From DAOTXL01 sp034434895 (GTDB lineage: Bacteria > Chloroflexota > Anaerolineae > JAAYZQ01), in NCBI GenBank assembly GCA_034434895.1, contig DAOTYI010000303.1, positions 1 through 15,330 of the forward strand: DNA of 15,330 nucleotides, given 5' to 3'. Within the stretch, counting starts at the first letter, position 1; every line of letters begins with the position of its first letter. The notes under the pieces are model-generated. The model had not been told where the DNA came from. It was given only the letters and a program-made list of their open reading frames with translations, and made no database searches. Of the stretch, positions 1 through 6,500 are shown in pieces. Both the position numbers and the translations under genes were made by a program.

Positions 1-54
1 GGGATGGGGTGAGGTCCGCCTTTGGAGGTAGTTATAGTGATCGGGCAATTCCGT

Positions 55-91
55 AACCAGGACCGGAGTAGCGGGGGTCGGGGGCCTGGTT
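55..91 (+). other. Possible stem-loop in the leader of the rubrerythrin-like gene
   Basis: AACCAGG (55-61) is the exact inverse of CCTGGTT (85-91). A nested GACC (61-64) can pair with GGTC (76-79). The hairpin would lie 40 nt upstream of the start codon, ahead of the AAGGGGAG ribosome binding site. It has no U-tract and matches no riboswitch I recognise. In a G-rich leader this may be chance. The rest of 1-131 holds nothing I can name. Confidence 0.2.
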
Positions 92-131
92 CCAGCGGGA
101 GAGCATTCCGCATGCAAAGGGGAGCGCAACC

Positions 132-638
132 ATGACTCAGAAACTTGGGTTGGAAGAAGCCCTGGAGATCGCCCTGGAGGCTGAACTGAAGGCCCAGGCG
201 TTCTATGCGCAGGCGGCGGTTGAAGTGCAGGACCCACACGGGCGGGACCTGTTAGGACGGCTGGCGGCCTTTGAGGGGTATCATTATCAGAAGCTGGCCG
301 AGCTGGCCCGCTCGCTGCGGGCTGACGGCCGTTTTATCGCCTACGAGCCGCGCACCATCGAGCAGTTTGCCCCGCTGGTCGGCGGTGGCGAGACGGGGGG
401 GACGCTGCTGGCCGAGCTGAAGAATGAGGCCGGCATCCTGAGCAAAGCGATTGACAACGAAAAGATCGCCGGCGAGCGGTATCGGCTGCTGGCCGAAGAG
501 ACCGACGATCCGGCCGGGCGGGAGATGTTCAGGCACCTTGCCCAGGAGGAGACGATCCACCAGCGCATCCTGGAGGATGAATTTTTCAGCCTCAGCAACC
601 GGGGGGTGTGGGGCTGGTCGGGGATGTATGGGGAGTAG
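132..638 (+). CDS. Rubrerythrin/ferritin-like di-iron protein (no rubredoxin domain)
   Basis: This 168-residue soluble protein has the ferritin-like four-helix pattern. Helix 1 carries Glu18 in an ELKAQAFY stretch, helix 2 carries E48xxH51, helix 3 carries Glu110 before ERYRLL, and helix 4 carries E140xxH143. The paired ExxH motifs, each preceded by another carboxylate, are the usual ligands of a rubrerythrin-type di-iron site. Known relatives act as peroxidases or in oxidative-stress and iron handling. There is no CxxC pair, so the rubredoxin domain of classical rubrerythrin is absent. The protein instead ends in a short Gly/Trp-rich tail (residues 157-168), and no signal peptide is visible. 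The ATG start is supported by AAGGGGAG at 117-124. The gene converges on the glycan cluster with an 18-nt gap and is probably unrelated to it. The family assignment is firm; the exact activity is not. Confidence 0.88.
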   Translation: MTQKLGLEEALEIALEAELKAQAFYAQAAVEVQDPHGRDLLGRLAAFEGYHYQKLAELARSLRADGRFIAYEPRTIEQFAPLVGGGETGGTLLAELKNEAGILSKAIDNEKIAGERYRLLAEETDDPAGREMFRHLAQEETIHQRILEDEFFSLSNRGVWGWSGMYGE

Positions 639-656
639 GCGCGCCTATCCTGATTG

Positions 657-1439
657 TCATAAATGGGCTGACTCCGGGCTGCGGCCCTCCGGTCGGTCGT
701 GCAGCACGTACCAGATGAATTTCCAGTTGCCGATCAGGTAGCGATGCCACAGACGGCGGGGCTCCATGGCCAGGCGCCACACCCATTCCAGGCCCCGATC
801 CAGCATCCAACGAGGAGCACGTTTCAGACGGCCAGAAAGATAATCGAACAGAGCGCCGACGCCAATGCCCATCGCTGCTCCTGTGCCTGCCAGGTATTCG
901 TGCAGCCAGCGCTCCTGGAGTGGATTTCCCATCCCCACCAGCAGCACGTCGGTTCGGGCCTGCCGGATGCGAGACACTACACTCTCATTTTCCTCAACCG
1001 GGAAATAACCGTGGTGGGTGCCTGCTATGTTGAGAAGGGGGTATTGCTTCTGAAGTGCCTGGGCAGCAGCCTGGGCCACGCCGGGACGGGCACCCAGCAG
1101 GAAAAATCGGTAGCCACGGTCCTGCACATTTCGGCACAGGTAAGGGATAAAGTCGGTACCGACCAGATTCTCGTGGAAGCGAACTCCCTGACGCCCGGCG
1201 GCCCATGATACCCCGGTGCCATCGTTGAGCACCAGAGAAGCGCTGTTGAGAATGGCCCGGTATCCGGGGTCCTCCCAGGCCAGGCGCAGGGCATGAGCAT
1301 TGGCAAAAAACACCCGGTGGGCGCCCCCTTTCTGAATCAGGTGTTCGATGCATTGGACAGCCTCTTGGGCACTGAGGCAATCCAGTTCCACACCCAGAAT
1401 TCTTACTTTTGACACCTGCTTACCTTTAGGCTCAGTCAT
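657..1439 (-). CDS. WecG/TagA/CpsF family glycosyltransferase
   Basis: This 260-residue cytoplasmic or membrane-associated glycosyltransferase (GT26) matches the family along its whole length. It has FFANAHALRLAWEDP (44-58), the LNDGTGVSWAAG block with the presumed catalytic Asp73, VLLVGMGNPLQERW (165-178), GALFDYLSGRLKRAP (195-209), GLEWVWRL (216-223) and an EPRRLWHRY membrane-targeting tail. Known members add ManNAc, ManNAcA or a similar sugar to polyprenyl-diphosphate-linked GlcNAc, the second step of a lipid-linked glycan. The ATG used here lies 5 nt after the methyltransferase stop but has no good ribosome binding site. A GTG at 1415, preceded by AAAGG with a 7-nt spacer, would give 252 residues and puts the start just before the conserved ILGV strand, so it may be the true start. 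It is the last gene of the cluster. The sugar it transfers cannot be told from the sequence. Confidence 0.93.
   Translation of the reverse strand: MTEPKGKQVSKVRILGVELDCLSAQEAVQCIEHLIQKGGAHRVFFANAHALRLAWEDPGYRAILNSASLVLNDGTGVSWAAGRQGVRFHENLVGTDFIPYLCRNVQDRGYRFFLLGARPGVAQAAAQALQKQYPLLNIAGTHHGYFPVEENESVVSRIRQARTDVLLVGMGNPLQERWLHEYLAGTGAAMGIGVGALFDYLSGRLKRAPRWMLDRGLEWVWRLAMEPRRLWHRYLIGNWKFIWYVLHDRPEGRSPESAHL
1423..1427 (-). promoter_or_regulatory. Ribosome binding site supporting an alternative GTG start of the WecG-like gene
   Basis: AAAGG read on the minus strand lies 7 nt before GTG at 1415-1413. The upstream ATG (1439) and an in-frame TTG (1454) have no comparable Shine-Dalgarno sequence. 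The resulting N-terminus (V-S-K-V-R-I-L-G-V) fits the short N-termini known from TagA-type enzymes. Confidence 0.4.
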
Positions 1440-1444
1440 GGTTG

Positions 1445-2071
1445 CTAACGGCAAGAATCTGGCACTTTAAACGCGATCAACGTTTCTGGCCACACCGTGA
1501 CCCGCTGCCTGATCACCCGGGCTTCAGGGAAGAGGCGTTGCAACTGATGTTGCCACAGGGTGTTAATGTCCTCCCACTTCCCTTTCGGATACCAGCCTAT
1601 AGCCATATGCCGGCTCAGAAACCGCTGAACGACCTTGGGTACAAACTGATAAAACGGCACCTTGAAGTGCAGTTCCAGGGGGAACCCCCTCCACGGGGTG
1701 GCCACAAAATACCCTTTGCCCACCCGCCGGATCTCGTCGGCCAGGCGTTGTTGTGCTCGACGACCGCCGACATGCTCGATCACGGCATTACACCAGATAA
1801 TATCCACGCTGCCATCTTTGAAGGGCAACGCCAGACCATCCCCTCTGATCAGCCCTTTTTGCTGCCATCCTGGAGAGGTGCCGCACTTGAGGTCCACCAG
1901 GATCAGGCGCTCTGGATAGGGGTAGACTGAACGCAGGTATCGGCCGTTCCCGCCACCCAGGTCCATGACCAGGTCATCAGGCCGAGGTTGAAAATATCGC
2001 ATGAAGGTCTCGAACTTTTTTTGCCTGGACGCCTGTTGCAGGCTAAAGAATCTTCGTGTGCCGACGCGCAT
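1445..2071 (-). CDS. Class I SAM-dependent methyltransferase
   Basis: This is a 208-residue soluble Rossmann-fold methyltransferase. Motif I is VMDLGGGNGRYL (35-46), the acidic residue ending the second strand is Asp60, motif II is RGDGLALPFKDGSVDIIWC (76-94), and VIEHV (97-101) follows, as in the Methyltransf_11 group. The C-terminal half has a PWRGFPLELHFKVPFYQF stretch that may shape the acceptor pocket. I do not recognise a specific subfamily. From its place between a GT4 and a WecG-type glycosyltransferase, O-methylation of a sugar or of a carboxyl group on the glycan is the natural guess, but nothing in the sequence fixes the acceptor. The ATG start has a strong GAGGGG (2083-2078). The gene follows the upstream GT4 by 15 nt and its stop is 5 nt before the downstream ATG, so it is co-transcribed with both. 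Confidence 0.88.
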   Translation of the reverse strand: MRVGTRRFFSLQQASRQKKFETFMRYFQPRPDDLVMDLGGGNGRYLRSVYPYPERLILVDLKCGTSPGWQQKGLIRGDGLALPFKDGSVDIIWCNAVIEHVGGRRAQQRLADEIRRVGKGYFVATPWRGFPLELHFKVPFYQFVPKVVQRFLSRHMAIGWYPKGKWEDINTLWQHQLQRLFPEARVIRQRVTVWPETLIAFKVPDSCR

Positions 2072-2086
2072 CGTGCCCCCCTCAAG

Positions 2087-3313
2087 TCAGGCCACAGCCC
2101 TCAGGTCTGAATAGAGCGACAGGAACTGTTCTGTCATTCGCTCCACTGAATAGGCACGGGCTCTTTCAAAACAGGCCGGAGCCATGCGGCGTACAGAGGA
2201 CGGGTCGGCAGCTACACGACAGAGGGTCTCAATCAGAGCGTTGATATCCCCCGGTGGCAACAGAAATCCGGTGATCCCCTCCTCAACGATTTCCGGGATG
2301 CCGCCGGCCAGGGTGGCAATGACCGGTTTGCCACAGGTATATGCTTCGGCGATGACAATGCCGAAAACTTCAGGCCAGACCGACGGCACGACCAGCAGAT
2401 CGCTTTGGGCGAACAGGCGGTCCTTAGCCTCCCCAAAGAGGGGACCGTGAAAGGTGATCTGCGGGTGCCGGTCATACCTCTGTCTTAGAACCGGTTCCAG
2501 GGTGCCCCAGCCAGCGATGTCCAGATGCAGATCGGGAAAATGGACTGCACAACGCTCGAAAGCCGCACAGAGCAGGTCCACCCCTTTCACCGCCTCCAGG
2601 CGGCCCAGGTAGAGCAGGTGCATCCTGCCGTCCTGACAAACCGGTCGAGCCATCACCTCTCGTCGGCGTTGTGCCAGTTGCTCCAGGGTCAATCCGTGGG
2701 AGTTGGGGACCACCCGCCTGATAGCCTGGGGAAAGAACCGGCGTGCCGTGAGCATCTCCAGCGTGTAGTGGCTGGGGGCTGTGGCCGCGGCGATTCGCCG
2801 GGAAAACCAGGCGCGTAACCACTGGTAGGGGCGGAGAAACCAGGCCCCCTGCTGAACCCAGCGGCCCACCTGTCCGCTCAGCGTCCCTTCCGGGCTCATC
2901 AGCTCATAGTCACGACAGGTCTGCACCAGCGGGGCCCTGCCGGCCGCCGCCCAAACGGAAGGGGACAGGCCCCGCAACTTGTGCACATGAACGATGTCAG
3001 GTCGTTCCTGCGCCAGGATGTGGCGTACAGCCCAGAAAGCGTGCGGATTCCAGACATCCAGCAATTGCCACAACCCTTTCTTCCAGGCAGGTTGCCGGTC
3101 CTTCTCCCCGATCCAATACAGGTTCCGGGGGAAAAAACGATAGACCGTGACCTCGCCGCTGCGTTCCACCCCGGCCTGACCACGAGGGCAGGTGGTGATC
3201 ACCACGACCTGGTGGCCCCATCTGGCCAGATCGTGCGCCAACAGTCGGACAGAGATCGCCGCCCCACCACCGATCTCCGGTTCAAAGAGGAAGGTGATCA
3301 GGGCTACTTTCAT
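2087..3313 (-). CDS. GT4 family glycosyltransferase (GT-B fold)
   Basis: This is a 408-residue retaining glycosyltransferase with both Rossmann halves. The N-terminal half opens with MKVALITFLFEPEIGGGAA and its glycine loop (15-17), and has DIVHVHKLRG (106-115). The C-terminal half has LLYLGRLEAVKGVDLL (233-248) with the donor-phosphate Lys243, the LHLDIAGWG strand, and the EX7E pair Glu315/Glu323 in PEVFGIVIAEAYTCGKP. Family members move a sugar from a nucleotide donor to a growing glycan on the cytoplasmic side of the membrane. The reading frame stays open upstream to 3550, but that part is low-complexity Ala/Gly/Pro sequence overlapping the GT2 gene. The true start is ATG 3313, which shares ATGA with the GT2 stop and is preceded by AAGGGCGG. 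Donor and acceptor are unknown. Confidence 0.94.
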   Translation of the reverse strand: MKVALITFLFEPEIGGGAAISVRLLAHDLARWGHQVVVITTCPRGQAGVERSGEVTVYRFFPRNLYWIGEKDRQPAWKKGLWQLLDVWNPHAFWAVRHILAQERPDIVHVHKLRGLSPSVWAAAGRAPLVQTCRDYELMSPEGTLSGQVGRWVQQGAWFLRPYQWLRAWFSRRIAAATAPSHYTLEMLTARRFFPQAIRRVVPNSHGLTLEQLAQRRREVMARPVCQDGRMHLLYLGRLEAVKGVDLLCAAFERCAVHFPDLHLDIAGWGTLEPVLRQRYDRHPQITFHGPLFGEAKDRLFAQSDLLVVPSVWPEVFGIVIAEAYTCGKPVIATLAGGIPEIVEEGITGFLLPPGDINALIETLCRVAADPSSVRRMAPACFERARAYSVERMTEQFLSLYSDLRAVA

Positions 3314-4290
3314 TTGCTCGCCGCCCTTCTGGGGGAAGCAAGCTTTCCCCCCAGACACCAGCCGAGGGCAGGTGCCCACTGCCGGATCCGCTGCCTGGCC
3401 CGGTCCCGCCGCGTCCCCCGCGCCAGCAACCACACACCGCTCCACAGAACCAGGCGCAGCAGATACCCCAGAGCCAGCATCAACCGCGTCAGGAGCGCCG
3501 GCAGGATACCATGATGGAGGCGCATGTAGCGCACACGGCTCCTGCTCCACTCAATTTTCATGGCATCCGACCGCTGGCCGGCGGAGCGGTTTTCCAGGTG
3601 GATCACCTGGGCATCGGGGTAAAACAGGACCCGCCAGCCGAGGCGCCAGAAGCGGTAGCACCAGTCAATGTCTTCCGCATACAGGAAATACCCTTCGTCC
3701 AGGGGGCCGACCTGTTGAATCGCCTCCCGGCGGGCCAGGAGGGCAGCCCCGACCATCCAATCTACCTCTCGTTTCTCGTCATGGGGCCAGTTCGCCAGCC
3801 GATAGCGCCCAAAAAGCGGACTGTGTGGAAAGAGGCGGAATAAAAGGGTTGCCTCGAAGAAGATATTGAGCAGGGAGGGATACTCATAACAGGATGACTG
3901 AACGACCCCCTCCTGGTCCAGGATCTGAGGGCCGACCAGGCCAACGTCGGGGTGACTATCCAGGCACTGCACCAGGATCTGGAGAGCATTGCCCACAATC
4001 CGGGTGTCAGGGTTCAACAGCATGGCATACCGCCCCCGGCCGATGGCCAACCCCTGATTGCAGGCTGCGGCGAAGCCCAGGTTGGCCCTGTTTTGTACCA
4101 GTTGGACGTGGGGAAAATCTCGTTTCACCATCTCTACACTGCCGTCATCCGAGGCATTATCCACCACGATGGCCTCAACGACCAGCGAATCGGCGGCCTG
4201 GAAGATGGACGCCAGGCAGTCTCGCAGGCAATCGCGCGTATTCCAGTTGACGATGATAATCGAAAGATCGATATCGCCGCTCTGAGTCAT
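3310..4290 (-). CDS. GT2 family glycosyltransferase (rhamnosyltransferase-like)
   Basis: This 326-residue GT-A enzyme begins with DLSIIIVNWNTRDCL (8-22). It then shows VVDNASDDGS (42-51), the NRANLGFAAACNQG segment (67-80) and LLNPDTRI (91-98), which takes the place of the DXD metal site. WMVGAALLARREAI (178-191) and DEGYFLYAEDIDWCYR (198-213), with the probable catalytic acidic pair Glu206/Asp207, follow. This pattern is typical of the WbbL/rhamnosyltransferase-like GT2 group found in O-antigen and exopolysaccharide clusters. A hydrophobic segment at about 263-290 may bind the membrane. An upstream in-frame start at 4326 exists, but ATG 4290 overlaps the sulfotransferase stop as ATGA and places the conserved strand at residue 8, so it is preferred. 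Rhamnose as donor is only a family tendency. Confidence 0.94.
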   Translation of the reverse strand: MTQSGDIDLSIIIVNWNTRDCLRDCLASIFQAADSLVVEAIVVDNASDDGSVEMVKRDFPHVQLVQNRANLGFAAACNQGLAIGRGRYAMLLNPDTRIVGNALQILVQCLDSHPDVGLVGPQILDQEGVVQSSCYEYPSLLNIFFEATLLFRLFPHSPLFGRYRLANWPHDEKREVDWMVGAALLARREAIQQVGPLDEGYFLYAEDIDWCYRFWRLGWRVLFYPDAQVIHLENRSAGQRSDAMKIEWSRSRVRYMRLHHGILPALLTRLMLALGYLLRLVLWSGVWLLARGTRRDRARQRIRQWAPALGWCLGGKLASPRRAASK

Positions 4291-5234
4291 GGGGCATTGC
4301 CGTTCAGGGGCGACCTGTTCGCCCACGATTGGATCCAGCCTGTACTCCGGCCGATGATCTCTTCGACCTGGAGGATGTCCTGACGAAAGTATTGTTGCAA
4401 ATAGGCCCTGGCCTCCTCTCCCATTCTGCCTTTGGGGCCGACATTCAGGTCCATCATGGTCGAATGGATTGCCTGACGCATCGCCGGTGGGAGAAGCCTG
4501 CGGGCCAGTGTTCGCAACGGAGTCTGTTTGATAAGAAGGTCGGCCACGAACCTGGAACGGGGATACCCCGAGCGATTATAAACCCTGATAGCTGTGGGAG
4601 AGAAGGTGGGATCAACCCCCAGAAAGCCGAACAGATCTCGCATGGCTTTCACCGGCTGCGCAAAGAATTCCTCTGCCAGGATGATCTTGACCTGCTGCCG
4701 GCCAAACAGTTCGATATATCTCCGGAGCCGGGCAGCGTACAGGGAGCTTTCGGCGTAGCGCCACATATCCCCCCAGCCGGCTGCGCGTCTTCCCTCCTCT
4801 GCCTGAAGTGCCTCATAAAACGGCAGCGTCTCCCGGTTGGCCCGAACCAGGTGCATGTATTGGGAAAAGGCCTTTTCGACCGGATCTCGCAGGATGGCAA
4901 TGATTTTCACCGGTCCCAGTTCGGCCAGGATTGATTCGCTGACCTGGCAAAAGTAGAGATAAGAGGGCGACACCTCCGCTACAATCTTTTCGGTGGTAAC
5001 ACCCCGGAAGTGGCGCACATACTCCTCTTTCGTGCGGCAGACAGGGCGCAGGGCATTTTCGTCGCCAGGCCCCTGCACATTCTGGGCCAGCAGATTGTAG
5101 CTGAAGAAATGCAGTTCCTTCTGTCCGGGTAAAAAAACTTCGGGATGCTGCTTGAGGTAGTGATAGAGGGAAGTGGTTCCCGATTTGGGTGCGCCGATGA
5201 CGACCGCGTTGGGAAGTCGAATCGGTTTTTCCAT
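4287..5234 (-). CDS. PAPS-dependent sulfotransferase
   Basis: This 315-residue protein carries both PAPS-binding motifs of the sulfotransferase family. The 5'-phosphosulfate loop is GAPKSGTTSLYHYLKQHP (14-31) with Lys17, followed by KELHFFS (39-45). The 3'-phosphate motif is IIAILRDPVEKAFSQYMH (111-128) with Arg116 and Ser124. A later segment around TAIRVYNRSGYPRS (214-227) fits the 3'-phosphate loop of heparan-type sulfotransferases. The enzyme should transfer sulfate from PAPS to a hydroxyl or amine; in this context the acceptor is probably a sugar of the glycan made by the neighbouring glycosyltransferases. There is no signal peptide or membrane anchor, so it acts in the cytoplasm before export. 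The start has AGGGA 8 nt upstream. The gene lies 9 nt after one GT4 gene and overlaps the GT2 gene by 4 nt. Confidence 0.93.
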   Translation of the reverse strand: MEKPIRLPNAVVIGAPKSGTTSLYHYLKQHPEVFLPGQKELHFFSYNLLAQNVQGPGDENALRPVCRTKEEYVRHFRGVTTEKIVAEVSPSYLYFCQVSESILAELGPVKIIAILRDPVEKAFSQYMHLVRANRETLPFYEALQAEEGRRAAGWGDMWRYAESSLYAARLRRYIELFGRQQVKIILAEEFFAQPVKAMRDLFGFLGVDPTFSPTAIRVYNRSGYPRSRFVADLLIKQTPLRTLARRLLPPAMRQAIHSTMMDLNVGPKGRMGEEARAYLQQYFRQDILQVEEIIGRSTGWIQSWANRSPLNGNAP

Positions 5235-5243
5235 AGCCGGTCC

Positions 5244-6491
5244 CTATACCCCTTGCCTCCGATTTGCGCCCCGGCCCTCGTCCCTGCCTCTGCCGGATTC
5301 GTCGGCCAGCAACCCCAGATAAGCCGCTTCCAGGGAGTGCATGGCCCGTTCCCAGTCATAATGCTGGCGGACAAAAGCCCGGCCGTTTTCAGCGAATTGC
5401 TGCCACAGGCGCCGATCGGTCAACAGCTCTACCGTTTTGGCGGCAAACTCAGCCGGGGTGTCGGCCACACGGAGGTCTCGCTCCGGCTGTGCACCGAGCG
5501 TCTGATTCCCCAGCGAGGTGGTGACCACCGGCCTGCCGGCGGCCATGGCGTTCAGGATTTTGACAATGATGCCCCCGGCTGTCAACAGGGGGGCGACAAA
5601 CACACTACACCGGGCAAAGTGGGGAACCAGGTCTTCTACATAACCGAGGACATGGATGCCCGATTTGCCATCCAAAGCTCTGACATCTGGCGGCGGTTTG
5701 CTGCCAATGACATAAAAACTGGCATCTGGCACCTGCCGGCGGATAAGCGGCCAGATCTCCCGCTGGAAATAGAGCACGGCGCTGTAGTTGCGCCACCCCT
5801 GCATCGCACCCAGAAAGAACAGGCTGTGGGGCTCCGACGGAGGCGAGTCCAGGGTTCCCAGCGTATCCAGCCCTTCGAACCAGGGCGGCAAGACCATCAC
5901 CGGCAGGCCGGGGTGGCGGGCCAGGATCTGCCGACGGTCCTTGTCAGACCGGGTGAGGATCAGGTCCATGCGCCGGTACAGGTCGTCTTCGTAGGCCCGG
6001 CTGCGGAGCCACTCTGTGAAATAAAAGGCCCGGCCCCACCGCTTTTCGTGGGCAAGGCTGCGTTGTCTGGCCACGGAAGAGTAGACATCTACCTCATCCA
6101 GGACGAGTTTGGGACCCTGAACTCGTCGCAGGTAATGCGCCATCCAGATGCGCTCGGCATGGATGAGGTCAAAGGCGCGTCGCTGCAACAGCGTGTCCAG
6201 CTTGCGCCGGAACTCCCGCGACTGATGGCGGACGATCCGGTGTGGGTAGCGCAATAACAGCGGCGCACGGGCTATCTTGCTGCCCAGGGTGCGCACCGAA
6301 GAGACGGCCTCTACCTCCAGGCAGTAGCGACGCATGACCTCCACCTGCTTCATCTCCTCAGGGCGGGCGAAGGAGATGAGCGATACATCGTGCCGCTGGC
6401 TCAGCCATTCGATGTAGTGGAACAGGTCTGTGCCGCCCGAATGGTCCACCGTGGGATAGGGCAGCAGATCGGCGACGAAGAGGATACGCAT
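5244..6491 (-). CDS. GT4-like glycosyltransferase with altered EX7E motif
   Basis: This is a 415-residue GT-B glycosyltransferase. The N-terminal half starts MRILFVADLLPYPTVDHSGG (1-20) and includes FDLIHAERIWMAHYL (107-121) and LVLDEVDVYSS (129-139), resembling the group of GT4 enzymes that accompany exosortase/EPS loci. The C-terminal half has SLFFLGAMQGWRNYSAV (223-239), ASFYVIGSKPP (257-267) and the donor site FVAPLLTAGGIIVKILNAMAAGRPVV. In the last motif the usual second Glu of EX7E is Asn314 and the first is Gly306. The final 20 residues (about 396-415) are a charged Arg/Gly/Glu tail unlike the rest. It sits 9 nt after the AP-superfamily gene and 9 nt before the sulfotransferase, with no strong ribosome binding site, so translational coupling is likely. 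The sugar donor is unknown. Confidence 0.9.
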   Translation of the reverse strand: MRILFVADLLPYPTVDHSGGTDLFHYIEWLSQRHDVSLISFARPEEMKQVEVMRRYCLEVEAVSSVRTLGSKIARAPLLLRYPHRIVRHQSREFRRKLDTLLQRRAFDLIHAERIWMAHYLRRVQGPKLVLDEVDVYSSVARQRSLAHEKRWGRAFYFTEWLRSRAYEDDLYRRMDLILTRSDKDRRQILARHPGLPVMVLPPWFEGLDTLGTLDSPPSEPHSLFFLGAMQGWRNYSAVLYFQREIWPLIRRQVPDASFYVIGSKPPPDVRALDGKSGIHVLGYVEDLVPHFARCSVFVAPLLTAGGIIVKILNAMAAGRPVVTTSLGNQTLGAQPERDLRVADTPAEFAAKTVELLTDRRLWQQFAENGRAFVRQHYDWERAMHSLEAAYLGLLADESGRGRDEGRGANRRQGV

Positions 6492-6500
6492 GTTCCGACT

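Noticed and set aside
33..38. TATAGT as a -10 promoter box for the rubrerythrin-like gene
   Set aside because: No -35-like hexamer lies at suitable spacing upstream, and the match alone is too short to support a promoter.
638..645. GGCGCGCC palindrome at the convergent gene junction
   Set aside because: An 8-bp GC palindrome is expected by chance in DNA of this composition and no repeat or recombination context accompanies it.
674..692. CCGGGCTGCGGCCCTCCGG hairpin after the rubrerythrin-like gene as a terminator
   Set aside because: It has no following T-run on either strand and lies inside the C-terminal codons of the WecG-like gene.
3314..3550. N-terminal extension of 79 codons on the GT4 gene
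   Set aside because: It overlaps the GT2 gene and is low-complexity; the GT4 fold begins exactly at Met 3313, which has an ATGA overlap.
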